Assembly (NCBI GenBank): GCA_965218875.1
Contig: OZ244707.1
Location: 372,001-436,000 of the forward strand
Direction of reading: 5' to 3'
Length of the DNA: 64,000 bases
From: CBDCMJ01 sp965218875
Lineage (GTDB): Bacteria > Chloroflexota > Dehalococcoidia > Lucifugimonadales > UBA3495
Shown: positions 35,708 to 44,742 of the stretch, piece by piece
Numbering within the stretch: position 1 is the first letter of the stretch
How the letters are laid out: every line of letters begins with the position of its first letter
Program-made: the position numbers and the translations under genes
Notes under the pieces: generated by a model
Told to the model about the DNA's origin: nothing
The model's database searches: none
What the model saw: the letters and a program-made list of their open reading frames with translations, nothing else

Positions 35708-36595
35708 TCAGCGTCCTGTGCATCCGGTAGGGTCCTGCCGGTGTATCCACAGGCTAGTATTGACCTCCATGAGCATCGCCTGCCCCGACGACAGGAAGGA
35801 CCCCGACACAGGAGGCACGTCGGAGTAGTCTCGGCCCACGGCGAAGGCCAGCAGGTCATCCGGAAACGGCGTCACCTTTCGCCGCGTCGGGTCGGCGGGC
35901 AACCAGCCCTCCGTTAGGTGATAATACTCGATCCAGGCGTGGGTCTCCCCGGACTGGGAAGCCATCAAGCCAGAGACGTACCGCGCCGGTACGCCAATGG
36001 CGCGCAACATTCCCGCGGCCACGTGGGCGAAATCCTGGCAAACCCCAAAGCCCAAGGACAGAACGTCTTGTGCCTGGGTCGCAACCGAGGTGTAGCCCCG
36101 TTCGTAGCGGATATGGTCATGGAGCCACCCCACCACCGCATCAACTATTTCCAGCACCGAACTGGCGCCCGCCGAGGCTTCCAACGCGGCGCCCATCAGC
36201 GCCGAAGGGCTGATCAGGCTCGTCCCGGCGAGGTACTCCGCCTCCACCTGCTCGCGCCCCCAATACAAGGCCATGGGGAGATCGGACACCAACCCGGGCC
36301 GTTCCACCAACTCCGCCGTGCCATTGACCCGTATTTCCAGCGTCCGGTGGGCGGCGACGATGCTGGACCGGCGGACCCTGTTGCCGAAACGATCGTCATA
36401 CTCCACGTGATAGTCCCCGGGAGTGATGGAGATGTGGTACGCGGGATTGGTCTGCCCGCCGTCGGACCGGGGGAAGACCCGGAGGACATTGTCGTTCTGG
36501 ACCACATCGCGGCTATAGGCATAGCAAGCCTCGTAGCTAAACTCCGCGGTGGTTACCGGGGCTATCTCGGCGAAACTACCCACGTTGGCTTGCAC
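35708..36595 (-). CDS. Transglutaminase-like cysteine peptidase
   Basis: A 295-residue protein with the bacterial transglutaminase N-terminal beta domain (about 1-110) and the papain-like core. The catalytic Cys186 lies in GFGVCQDFAHVAAGMLRAIGVPARYVSG, His219 in GETHAWIEYY and Asp235 in PADPTRRK. Cytoplasmic, no signal peptide. Its start overlaps the ATP-grasp gene by 34 bp. Proteins of this type are regularly found with permuted ATP-grasp and alpha-E proteins and are predicted to act on a small peptide or amide product of that system. Confidence 0.92.
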   Translation of the reverse strand: MQANVGSFAEIAPVTTAEFSYEACYAYSRDVVQNDNVLRVFPRSDGGQTNPAYHISITPGDYHVEYDDRFGNRVRRSSIVAAHRTLEIRVNGTAELVERPGLVSDLPMALYWGREQVEAEYLAGTSLISPSALMGAALEASAGASSVLEIVDAVVGWLHDHIRYERGYTSVATQAQDVLSLGFGVCQDFAHVAAGMLRAIGVPARYVSGLMASQSGETHAWIEYYHLTEGWLPADPTRRKVTPFPDDLLAFAVGRDYSDVPPVSGSFLSSGQAMLMEVNTSLWIHRQDPTGCTGR

Positions 36596-37941
36596 AGACC
36601 CCCGGAGGAGTTGTTGGTAATGCGGGCGGCTGAGGGCGAGACCCGAGTCAAAGGACTGACCGGGACCGTCACCACTCCGTCGCCGTCCTGGATCGAGAAC
36701 ACCCGGAGATCGACGTAACGTTCCACCACCTGGCCGGACGCGCCATCGAAGACAAGATGTTTGGAGAAATCAATTATCTCCTGGCCGACGTAGGCCTCAG
36801 GGTGGTTGGAGACCTTGAATTCCACCTCTTCGCGCTGGCCGGAGCTAAGCTCCGGACCAATGGCTACCCCGAATCCGCCGTAGCCGGCGCGCGACTTTAT
36901 TACCAGGCTGTCCAGGTTGCCCAGCACGTGGCGGCGAGTGGACTCGTCCAGAAGATTATGGGTCTCGGCCTGCCGCAGAATGGGCTCCTCGCCCAGGTAG
37001 TGCCGGATCATGTCGGGGACCCACCGGAAGACCAGCTTGTCGTCGGCGGCGCCGGTGCCCAAAGCGTTGACCAACCCCACGCGGCCCTCGCGGTAGGACT
37101 GGCGCATACCTGGAACGAACCTCTCGATGTCTTCCACCCGGCGGTACACCACGTCTACTACGAAATCGCCGTCCAACGTCCTGGCCCGGATGCGCCCTTC
37201 CGGGTCCCGGTAAAGGTCGTGCCCTTCCACCAGCGGAATCTTGAGCAGTTCCGACAGGTAGCGATGCTCGAAGAAAGCCGCGCCGTACTTGCTGTCGGTG
37301 AGGATGACAGCCGGACCTGCGTACTCGCTCTCCAGGGTGCGGAAAAGCCGTCGAAACCCCTCGGCGAGATTATACTGCTCTATTCTGTAGATGTCGGCGA
37401 ACTCGGGAAAGGTCCGCGCCGCCAACTCGGAGGTCTTCAGTTGATAGCTGATGCCGGACGGTATCCTCAGATTGTCTTCCAGCACCACGAACTGCCCGCT
37501 AACGTCCCGCACCAGGTCTGCCCCATATAAGTGGACAAAGACGTCTTTCCGGGGCCGGATCCCGGACACCTCCGGATAGAAGTGATCGCAGGAATAAACT
37601 ACCTCGAGGGGCACTACGGGCTGCTGCGCACAGTATAGGTCCAATAGGAAGAGGTTCAGCGCCCTTTGCCGCTGCTCCACGCCGGCCGTAACGTGGGCCC
37701 ATTCATTGGCCAGCAACAAACGGGGCAGCATGTCCACGGGCGTTGCCCGGAACGTCAGCGGGTCAAGCTGGAAGGTGAAGGACTCCATGGCCCCCATGGT
37801 GGCTGCGGCGGAAGTCCGGGCGGCCACCTCACGACGCCCCGAGGACTCCATCCAATCCAGCAGCGGCGCGTAAAGCTCCCTTGGGCTGCCGTTGGGCAAC
37901 AGGCACTCGTTGGCCATGGTGTTGTCGATTAGAGAAGACAC
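36562..37941 (-). CDS. Circularly permuted ATP-grasp protein (DUF404/DUF407)
   Basis: About 459 residues. Signatures are RALNLFLLDLYCAQQPVVPLEVVYSCDHFYPEVSGIRP, FVVLEDNLRIPSGISYQL, YAGPAVILTDSKYGAAFFEH, and the late nucleotide-binding segment LVIKSRAGYGGFGVAIGP, which is characteristic of the permuted family. It is predicted to ligate amino acids or amines to a carboxylate in an ATP-dependent manner. The GTG at 37941 is chosen because AAGGGGATCA precedes it; ATG 37989 (longer) and 37917 (shorter) are possible. It is first gene of the ATP-grasp/transglutaminase/alpha-E cluster. Confidence 0.9.
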   Translation of the reverse strand: MSSLIDNTMANECLLPNGSPRELYAPLLDWMESSGRREVAARTSAAATMGAMESFTFQLDPLTFRATPVDMLPRLLLANEWAHVTAGVEQRQRALNLFLLDLYCAQQPVVPLEVVYSCDHFYPEVSGIRPRKDVFVHLYGADLVRDVSGQFVVLEDNLRIPSGISYQLKTSELAARTFPEFADIYRIEQYNLAEGFRRLFRTLESEYAGPAVILTDSKYGAAFFEHRYLSELLKIPLVEGHDLYRDPEGRIRARTLDGDFVVDVVYRRVEDIERFVPGMRQSYREGRVGLVNALGTGAADDKLVFRWVPDMIRHYLGEEPILRQAETHNLLDESTRRHVLGNLDSLVIKSRAGYGGFGVAIGPELSSGQREEVEFKVSNHPEAYVGQEIIDFSKHLVFDGASGQVVERYVDLRVFSIQDGDGVVTVPVSPLTRVSPSAARITNNSSGGLCKPTWVVSPR

Positions 37942-37989
37942 TGATCCCCTTACGGTCACTGGGTTGTGCCGCGACGTATGGTGATGCAT

Positions 37990-38292
37990 GGTAGTACAAC
38001 CAGTATAACCACTCTGCCACTCCGGTGTTTCGGTCTTGTTGCGGACGTATTACGGCAGGATTACGGCTCGGCAGGCCCGGTATACGGCCGCCGCTTCTCG
38101 TCTGCGGCGCGTGCCGGCAACTCCGGAACGTCCTGACCGCCTCAACGTTGCCCGGCACCCCCACGCGAGCCAGAGCAGTTTCCAGCAACCTCTCGGCGCG
38201 TATATGGCGGCGCGCCGACAACAGCCCATTGAGAAATGGTCGGGCTTGCCCTACTATGCCGTGGCGCAATTATTGTCTTCAGGAGGAATACC
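37990..38292. other. Divergent intergenic region
   Basis: It lies between the minus-strand ATP-grasp gene and the plus-strand VOC gene. Short overlapping frames with no domain features are present. AGGAGGA near its right end is the ribosome-binding site of the VOC gene. Confidence 0.5.
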
Positions 38293-39078
38293 ATGCCAAA
38301 GGTCACCGGCCACATCCCCGGCGCCCCTTCCTGGGCAGACCTATCGACTACCGACGATGGGGCGGCGCTCCAATTCTACGGGTCTCTCTTCGGTTGGACC
38401 AACAACCCCCAGGAGATAGGCCCCGGCTCCTTCTATCACATGCAGATGCTGGAGGGTGAGGTGGTTGTTGGGATATTCACACAGCCGGAAGAAGAAAAGG
38501 CCCAGAACATTCCCCCTCACTGGAACACCTATTTCACCGTCGCCAACGCCGATGAGACGGCGCAACAAGCGAAGGACGCCGGGGGCACGGTGTTGATGGA
38601 CGCGTGCGATGTGTTCGACGCCGGGCGGATGGCGGTTATCCAGGACCCCCAGGGAGCCGTCTTCAGCGTGTGGCAGCCCAATACGCACGCGGGTGCAGGC
38701 CTGATGCAGGAGTCCGGGAGCATCATCTGGGCAGAGCTCACCACCAAGGACAGCGACGAGGCAACGGGCTTCTACGAGAAGGTGCTGGGCGTCGAGACCG
38801 GGCCGGCGGAGGGCGGCATGCGCTACACCATCATGAAGGCCGGCGGAGCGGACGTGGCCGGGGTGATGGACATAGCAGACCTCGGGCCGGACGGATCGAC
38901 CACTCCCCCTCACTGGTCCGTGTATTTCGGCGTGGCCGACGCCGACGCCATCGTTGCCAGGGCCACGTCTCTGGGCGCCTCGGTAATAGTGGCCCCGCAG
39001 CACATCCCCAACGTGGGTCGGTTCTCCATCTTGCAAGACCCCCAGGGGGCCATCTTCAGGATCTTCCAGCCGTCCTGA
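38293..39078 (+). CDS. Two-domain VOC (glyoxalase-fold) protein
   Basis: A 261-residue protein made of two vicinal-oxygen-chelate domains. The first begins VTGHIPGAPSWADLSTTDDGAALQFYGSLFGWT and ends RMAVIQDPQGAVFSVWQP. The second begins GSIIWAELTTKDSDEATGFYEKVLGVE and ends RFSILQDPQGAIFRIFQP. This is the 27-kDa VOC type common in Actinobacteria and Chloroflexota; the substrate is unknown. Start ATG 38293 has AGGAGGAATACC before it. A second, single-domain VOC gene follows 119 bp later. Confidence 0.92.
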   Translation: MPKVTGHIPGAPSWADLSTTDDGAALQFYGSLFGWTNNPQEIGPGSFYHMQMLEGEVVVGIFTQPEEEKAQNIPPHWNTYFTVANADETAQQAKDAGGTVLMDACDVFDAGRMAVIQDPQGAVFSVWQPNTHAGAGLMQESGSIIWAELTTKDSDEATGFYEKVLGVETGPAEGGMRYTIMKAGGADVAGVMDIADLGPDGSTTPPHWSVYFGVADADAIVARATSLGASVIVAPQHIPNVGRFSILQDPQGAIFRIFQPS

Positions 39079-39197
39079 CCTATCGGGCTAGGGTTACAGC
39101 CGGAACCGGTCCATAAGTCTGCTTTGGAGACGGGCGCTATGAGTCCGCCCGCGGCCCCAAGTACGCGGCGCGACCGTTAGCGTCCGTCGGAGGTGAC

Positions 39198-39617
39198 ATG
39201 ACTCAGGAAGCCGGCTCCTCAAAGGGCAATATCATTCCCACCCTTCGGTACCGCGACGCGCCGGGCGCCATCGAGTGGCTTTGCCGCGCCTTCGGGTTCG
39301 AGAAACACCTGGTGGTGGCGGGCGATGCCGGCTCTATCGCCCACGCCCAGCTAACCCTGGGCAATGGCATGATCATGGTGGGGTCGACTCGGGACGATGA
39401 GCACGGCCGGTTGACTACTCCCGGCGAGGCGGGCGCAGTGACCCAAAGCCCCTATGTGGTTGTGGGCCGGATCGACGAGCACTATCGGCAGGCCAGGGCC
39501 GCCGGGGCCGACATCGTCGGAGAAATCAAGGACCAGGACTACGGAGGACGCCTGTATTCCGCACGCGATCCGGAGGGCCACCTCTGGCACTTTGGGTCTT
39601 ACGACCCCTGGGCCTAG
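39198..39617 (+). CDS. VOC-family protein (PhnB/glyoxalase-like)
   Basis: A 139-residue single-domain VOC protein: NIIPTLRYRDAPGAIEWLCRAFGFEKHLVVAG, then AHAQLTLGNGMIMVGS, and at the C-terminus DYGGRLYSARDPEGHLWHFGSYDPW, the usual PhnB-like closing motif. The ATG is preceded by GGAGGTGAC. It is convergent with pstA; the stop codons are 38 bp apart. Confidence 0.92.
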   Translation: MTQEAGSSKGNIIPTLRYRDAPGAIEWLCRAFGFEKHLVVAGDAGSIAHAQLTLGNGMIMVGSTRDDEHGRLTTPGEAGAVTQSPYVVVGRIDEHYRQARAAGADIVGEIKDQDYGGRLYSARDPEGHLWHFGSYDPWA

Positions 39618-39654
39618 CGCTCGAAGGAGCCAAACGCCTATCGGCGGCGAGGGC

Positions 39655-40539
39655 CTAACCTTCCAACCGCCGCTGCAGCCTGTTGCGCAGCAACACCGCA
39701 CCGGCGTTCAGCACCAGCAGCAATGCCAGCAACACGATGATGCCGGCCGCGGCATTCCGTCGGAAGTCCTCATCGGGCTTGGAAGTCCAGTCGAATATCT
39801 GTATGGGCAGAGCAGTAAACCGGCTAAGGGGGCTATCGGGAACGAAGGACATGAAGGTCGCCGCTCCTATGACGATGAGGGGCGCCGTCTCTCCCGCTGC
39901 CCGGCTGACGGCCAGGATGGAGCCGGTGAGGATTCCGGGAAACGCCTGGGGCAGCACCAGGGTCCGTATGGTCTGCCATCTGGTGGCTCCCAGGGCGTAG
40001 CCGCCTTCCCTTAGGGAACTGGGCACCGCGCGGATGGACTGCTCGGCGGCGACGATGACGATGGGCAGGATCAACAACCCCAGGGTAAAGCCGCCGGCCA
40101 GAACGCTCTTCCCCAGGGACAGGCTGCGCACGAATATCTCCAGGCCAAGGATGCCGTAAACGATGGACGGCACGCCCGCCAGGTTGGAGATGTTGGTTTG
40201 TATAATGCCGGCGATCCAATTTTTGGGAGCGTACTCCTCCAGATACATCGCGGCCGCGATGCCCAAGACGAAGGACGTGATGCCGGCCACGGCAACCACG
40301 TACAAGCTGCCCAAGACCGCGGGCTTGATCCCGGCCAGGTCAGGGGTCCTGGAGGGAAAGCTGTTCAGAAAGCCCCAATCCAGCTGGCTCCAGCCTTTCG
40401 CGACGACGGTAGCTAACAGGGCTCCGAGCATGACCAGGCCCACGAGGACCGCCAACAAGCACAGGCCATGGAAAGCGTAACCCCAGGCCCGCCGCCGAGC
40501 CTTCCTGCGGGCAAACTGGTAATCGGAGATGACCGCCAC
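39655..40539 (-). CDS. pstA: Phosphate ABC transporter permease PstA
   Basis: A 294-residue inner-membrane permease with six predicted helices and the EAA loop REGGYALGATRWQTIRTLVLPQAFPGILTG, which contacts the ATPase. Other signatures are YLEEYAPKNWIAGIIQTNISNLAGVPSIVYGILGLEIF and PIQIFDWTSKPDEDF, typical of PstA. With PstC it forms the phosphate channel. GTG at 40539 overlaps the pstC stop by one base. The expected pstB and phoU do not follow; the next gene is convergent. Confidence 0.95.
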   Translation of the reverse strand: MAVISDYQFARRKARRRAWGYAFHGLCLLAVLVGLVMLGALLATVVAKGWSQLDWGFLNSFPSRTPDLAGIKPAVLGSLYVVAVAGITSFVLGIAAAMYLEEYAPKNWIAGIIQTNISNLAGVPSIVYGILGLEIFVRSLSLGKSVLAGGFTLGLLILPIVIVAAEQSIRAVPSSLREGGYALGATRWQTIRTLVLPQAFPGILTGSILAVSRAAGETAPLIVIGAATFMSFVPDSPLSRFTALPIQIFDWTSKPDEDFRRNAAAGIIVLLALLLVLNAGAVLLRNRLQRRLEG

Positions 40540-41498
40540 TACTCGTACACCTCCCGGAACCGCGATATTACCAGCTGGCTCAGCATGTTTAGCGCCAAGG
40601 TGATGATGAACAGGGCAAGCCCCACAGCGAAGATGGCCTTGAAATCCAGGGTGCCGGTGGCCGCGTCACCTGAAGTGACCTGAACGATGAAGGCGGTCAT
40701 GGTCTGTATGGACACGAAGGGGTTGAAGGTAAAGTTGGGGCTCTGCCCGGCCGCAATGGCCACGATCATCGTCTCTCCGATGGCGCGTGACATGGCCAAA
40801 ATGAAGGAGGCGACGATGCCGGACAACGCGGCCGGGACCACAACCCGGCTGGCCACCTCGAACTTGTTGGCCCCTAGAGCGTAGGCGCCCTCCCGCAATG
40901 ACCGGGGCACCGCCTGCATAGCGTCCTCGCTGAGGCTGGACACCATGGGCAGGATCATTATGCCCATGACTATGGAGGCACTCATGCTGTTGAACACCAA
41001 GACACCACCCCAGATGTCCTGCAGCAGCGGGGTTACGAAGGTCAGGGCAAAGTAGCCGTAGACCACCGTGGGAATGCCGGCCAGAACCTCCAGCACCGGC
41101 TTCAGGACTCTTCTTACGCCGCCGGGGGAGTATTCGCTGAGATAGATCGCGCTGAGCAGGCCCAGGGGCAGCGCAACCACCATGGCGCCGATGGAGGTCA
41201 GCATCGTGCCGGCGACTAGGGGGAGAACGCCGAAGTGGCTGGAGGAAAACCGGGGCGTCCAGCGGGTGCCGCTGATGAATTCCCACACGGACACTTCCTC
41301 GAAGAATACCGCCGCCTCGGTGACCAGCACGGCCACGATACCCACGGTGGTGAAAATGGTTAAGGCGGTGCTGATCAGCAGGGCGACCTGAATAGCCCGT
41401 TCCACAGGCCTTTGCCATCGCCACCGCTGCATGGGGCTGGAAACCATTGCCCCGATGGGTGGGGAGCCTGCGGCAGCACGGCGTCTTCGGTTATTCAA
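40539..41498 (-). CDS. pstC: Phosphate ABC transporter permease PstC
   Basis: An approximately 319-residue permease. The first helix is AIQVALLISTALTIFTTVGIVAVLV. Then come FFEEVSVWEFISGTRWTPRFSSSHFGVLPLVAGTMLTS (the periplasmic loop typical of PstC), YLSEYSPGGVRRVLKPVLEVLAGIPTVVYGYFAL and the EAA loop REGAYALGANKFEVASRVVVPAALSGIVAS. The longest start is TTG 41498 with GGAGGG close upstream; ATG 41447 (MVSSPMQRWRW) is a good alternative. It follows pstS after about 180 bp. Confidence 0.95.
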   Translation of the reverse strand: MNNRRRRAAAGSPPIGAMVSSPMQRWRWQRPVERAIQVALLISTALTIFTTVGIVAVLVTEAAVFFEEVSVWEFISGTRWTPRFSSSHFGVLPLVAGTMLTSIGAMVVALPLGLLSAIYLSEYSPGGVRRVLKPVLEVLAGIPTVVYGYFALTFVTPLLQDIWGGVLVFNSMSASIVMGIMILPMVSSLSEDAMQAVPRSLREGAYALGANKFEVASRVVVPAALSGIVASFILAMSRAIGETMIVAIAAGQSPNFTFNPFVSIQTMTAFIVQVTSGDAATGTLDFKAIFAVGLALFIITLALNMLSQLVISRFREVYE

Positions 41499-41682
41499 GT
41501 CCCTCCGCTACTTTCCAAGGCTGGGAGGACCCCGGGGTTTCAACGTGCGCATCGGGGTTCCCTGACGGGCCGCTTAGGCGAGAAGAAACGAAAACTATCC
41601 CGGGCGCGCCCATCCCACTACTCCCTGGAGTCGCGGCCGTCCTGGCTAAGCAGGAATTTCTCCCCAGTGGTTCCCGGAGAGG

Positions 41683-42759
41683 CTATTGGCTAGCTGCCAG
41701 TATCCCCTCTACGGTACCACGCATGGGATTCTCGCCGCCAAAGACCGAGCCGGTGGTCCCGGCCTCGAACTTGGCCATCCCCAGCTCATAGACCCGGTCC
41801 GGGTAGGGTATGTACCCTGTCTCGAATATCAAGCCCCGCGCTTCGCCGCTCAAGTAGTAGCGGACGAACGCCCCCACTTGGGGCTGGTCCATGGCGTCCT
41901 TTCGGACGTAGATGAACAGCGGCCTCGACAGCGGCGCGTAGCTGCCGTTGTTGATGGTCTCCTCGCTGGGACTCACGCAGCCCTCGCCCCCGTCGATGGG
42001 CACCAGCTTCAGCTTGTCCCGGTTCTCCGCGTAGTAAGCATATCCGAAGTATCCCAGGGAGTCCTTGTCGCCCGCGATGCCCTGGACGAGCACGTTATCG
42101 TCCTCGCTGGCGAGGAAGTCGCCTCTCGAAGCCTGGGCCTCCCCATTCACGGTCTCGGTGAAGTAGTCGAAGGTCCCCGAGTCCACTCCGGGGCCGTATA
42201 GCCGGACCCCGCGGTCGGGCCATTCGGGGCGCACCTGGTTCCACCGGGTGATCGTGTCTTCCGCTTCGGGGGCCCATAGGACGTTCAATTCTTCTATGGT
42301 CATGCACTCTACGAAGTCGTTCTCCGGATTTACCACCACGCTGAGGCCGTCTATAGCTGCCACCAACTCCACGAACTCGATACCGGCCTCGGCGCACTTG
42401 TCTATCTCTGACTGCTTTACCGGCCGGGAAGCGTTGGTAATCTGGGTTTCACCGTTGCAGAACTTTTCGAACCCGCCGCCGGTGCCCGACACCCCCACCA
42501 CGAGTCGAACCTTGCGGTCGGTGAGGTTGACAAACTCTTCGGCCATAGCCTCGGTGATGGGAAACACCGTGCTGGAGCCGTCTATTTCTATGGTGCCGCG
42601 CAGCTGGGAGAGATCATCCGTTCCGTCCGTTTCAGTCGCGTCCGGCGCTCCATCCCCGGAGCCGCCCCCGCAGGCCGCCGCGACGACCACCATTGCTGCG
42701 ACTATGATCCAGATATGGAACAGAAATCTTTTGTTGAGGCGGACTATACCTGGGCCCAT
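41683..42759 (-). CDS. pstS: Phosphate-binding lipoprotein PstS
   Basis: A 358-residue periplasmic/surface phosphate receptor. The lipoprotein signal FLFHIWIIVAAMVVVAAAC has its lipid-attached Cys before GGGSGDG. The binding domain begins LRGTIEIDGSSTVFPITEAMAEEF and includes VSGTGGGFEKFCNGETQITNASRP, both phosphate-contact loops of PstS, and later GVDSGTFDYFTE. ATG at 42759 is selected because GGAG lies 6 nt upstream; an in-frame codon at 42801 has no such support. The Pho-box-like array at 42834-42883 lies just upstream. Confidence 0.95.
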   Translation of the reverse strand: MGPGIVRLNKRFLFHIWIIVAAMVVVAAACGGGSGDGAPDATETDGTDDLSQLRGTIEIDGSSTVFPITEAMAEEFVNLTDRKVRLVVGVSGTGGGFEKFCNGETQITNASRPVKQSEIDKCAEAGIEFVELVAAIDGLSVVVNPENDFVECMTIEELNVLWAPEAEDTITRWNQVRPEWPDRGVRLYGPGVDSGTFDYFTETVNGEAQASRGDFLASEDDNVLVQGIAGDKDSLGYFGYAYYAENRDKLKLVPIDGGEGCVSPSEETINNGSYAPLSRPLFIYVRKDAMDQPQVGAFVRYYLSGEARGLIFETGYIPYPDRVYELGMAKFEAGTTGSVFGGENPMRGTVEGILAASQ

Positions 42760-42833
42760 CGTGTCTCCGGATTCCGCGTTGGGGTAAGGACTTCGTCGCA
42801 TTGTCAGGGTACTCGCCGCCCTTGAATAACGGG

Positions 42834-42883
42834 TTATAAAATTGTTAAAGGAGGATTAAAGCCCCGTTAGGCACTCATTAACC
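42834..42883 (-). promoter_or_regulatory. Pho-box-like array: five TTA-headed 11-bp units
   Basis: Read on the plus strand, hexamers TTATAA, TTAAAG, TTAAAG, TTAGGC and TTAACC start at 42834, 42845, 42856, 42867 and 42878, each exactly 11 bp from the next. This is the spacing at which tandem PhoB/PhoP-type regulators bind one face of DNA. It lies between the phoR stop and the pstS start and so probably activates pstSCA under phosphate limitation. Confidence 0.8.
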
Positions 42884-42924
42884 CGTGGCCGGACCCTGCC
42901 GTCTGATAAGCGGAATACGGCCAG

Positions 42925-44742
42925 TTATTCGCTTAATGGCATCGTAATTCGGAACACACTGCCCAAGTTCTCCCGGCTCTCCGCCCTTACGTCGCCTCCA
43001 TGGGCGGTTATGATCTGCTTCACGATGGCCAGTCCCAACCCAGTGCCTCCGTCCCGGCGGGCCCGGTCGGCCTTGTAAAACCGGTCGAAGACATGCGGCA
43101 GATGCTCCGCCTCGATGCCGGGGCCGGTGTCCTCTACCGTCAGGGTGACGGCGGAAGGGCTGTCCTGAACGGTCATCAACACCTGGCCTCCCTCGCCGGT
43201 AAACTTGAGGGCGTTCTCGAGCAGGTTCACCAGCACCTGCCGCAGCCTTTGCCAGTCGCCCAGGACCCTGGGGGGCTGGCCTTCCGCGCGCACCTGCAAG
43301 TCAATCTTCTTGGCCCAAGCCAGGGCATCGAACTGGCCCCGGACCTCGTAGACCAGCGATAGCAGGTCCACGGACGCAAGCTCCAGCACCGGCTGACCGC
43401 TCTCCAGGCGGGAGAGGTCCAACAAATCGTTGCCCAGGGCGGTCATGCGGTCGATGTCCTGATGGATGCGTCGCAGGAAGTCTCGGGCCACCTCGCCCTC
43501 GGTCAAAGCGCCGTCCTCCAACGTTTCCACCATGGCTTTCATGGAGGCTAGTGGATTTCGCAACTCGTGGGATACGTTGCTGACGAACTCCTTCTGGCTG
43601 GACTCGATCTGCCGCATGGGGGTCAGATTGTGCAACGTGAGCAGAACACTGGGGAGACTGGCGCCGTCATCCAGGGGCGTAGCCACCGCGCTGATCACCC
43701 GCTGCGGCCTGGGAAGCTCAAAGTTGGCCTGCTGGCGGGTCTTCCGTGTCCGGCAGGCTTCGACCAACCTCGTGATATCGGGATACAGCCAACCCCAGCG
43801 CATCGCCGGGTCGCCGGCCGCCGTAACCCCCTTGGCAGTCTGCCCGGGGCCAGTCCCATCACCAGCCGGTTCGCCGGCGCCCAGCAGTTCTCGGGCCGCG
43901 TCGTTGAGCAGCACGGCCTGCCGGTCCGGCCCGACGACCATCACTCCGTCGACCATCGTGTCCAGGACTATGGAAAGCTTATTGCGTTCCGCGTTCAGGT
44001 CCTGAATGGAGGAGTCCAGCCCCTCAGCCATGGAGTTGAGCGCCCGGGCAAGCTCCCGAGGCTCGTGCAGGGGACTATCGAGCGCCCGGTGACGCAACTC
44101 ACCGGCCGCCAAGCGCCGGGCCGACTCCCGCAGCGTCCTCAGCGGCCGGAAAGACCGTCGGGCCAGGAAAAGCGCCGCGGCTGCCGAGACGACGGCGACG
44201 GCCAGGCCGGAGAAGGCCACCGCGGCGATGATCCGATGCAGCGCGCCTTGAATTTCCGAGGTGGGCGCCGCCAGCCGGGCCACCCCGACGAGGTCCCCGT
44301 TGACCTCAATGGGAACGGCTATGAACATCATGTCCTGGCTGGTCGCTGGGCTGAACCGCGTGCTTTGCCCCACGGCGCCAGCCAAGGCCGCCCTTACCTC
44401 CGGCCGCCCGCCGCGGCTCTCCGCCGGCCCCCCGACTTCCCAACTATCCGCCAAGACCAGGCCGTCGCTGCCGATGATGGTCGCCCTGGCCTCCACCAAG
44501 ACGCCGGCCTCAGAGGTGAGAGCGCCGATCCCGGGGCCGAGGCCATCGCCCTCACCTTCCAGATGACCGGCTGCCGACCGGGCCAGTAGCTGCGCCTCCT
44601 GGGTCAGCCGGGTCTCCAGGTTGGAGAGGTAGGCGCCTTTCACCACGGTGAACAGATAGTAGCTGATGACGCCAAGGGCCAGGAGGATGAGCCCTGTGTA
44701 TGAAAGGGCAACCCGCCACTGAAGCGAAGCTGGCGGCCTCAC
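42925..44742 (-). CDS. phoR: Phosphate-regulon sensor histidine kinase PhoR
   Basis: A 605-residue membrane kinase. TM1 is about residues 12-33 and an extracytoplasmic sensor domain spans about 34-180. TM2 is about 183-205, with HAMP, then a PAS domain (ERNKLSIVLDTMVDGVMVVGPDRQAVLLNDAARELLG). The dimerisation/phosphoacceptor helix is EFVSNVSHELRNPLASMKAMVE (His), and the ATPase domain has N box LLENALKF, G1 DTGPGI and G2 GGTGLGLAIVKQI. It phosphorylates the partner regulator whose gene overlaps it by 4 bp (ATGA). Its position next to pstSCA supports phosphate sensing. Confidence 0.93.
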   Translation of the reverse strand: MRPPASLQWRVALSYTGLILLALGVISYYLFTVVKGAYLSNLETRLTQEAQLLARSAAGHLEGEGDGLGPGIGALTSEAGVLVEARATIIGSDGLVLADSWEVGGPAESRGGRPEVRAALAGAVGQSTRFSPATSQDMMFIAVPIEVNGDLVGVARLAAPTSEIQGALHRIIAAVAFSGLAVAVVSAAAALFLARRSFRPLRTLRESARRLAAGELRHRALDSPLHEPRELARALNSMAEGLDSSIQDLNAERNKLSIVLDTMVDGVMVVGPDRQAVLLNDAARELLGAGEPAGDGTGPGQTAKGVTAAGDPAMRWGWLYPDITRLVEACRTRKTRQQANFELPRPQRVISAVATPLDDGASLPSVLLTLHNLTPMRQIESSQKEFVSNVSHELRNPLASMKAMVETLEDGALTEGEVARDFLRRIHQDIDRMTALGNDLLDLSRLESGQPVLELASVDLLSLVYEVRGQFDALAWAKKIDLQVRAEGQPPRVLGDWQRLRQVLVNLLENALKFTGEGGQVLMTVQDSPSAVTLTVEDTGPGIEAEHLPHVFDRFYKADRARRDGGTGLGLAIVKQIITAHGGDVRAESRENLGSVFRITMPLSE

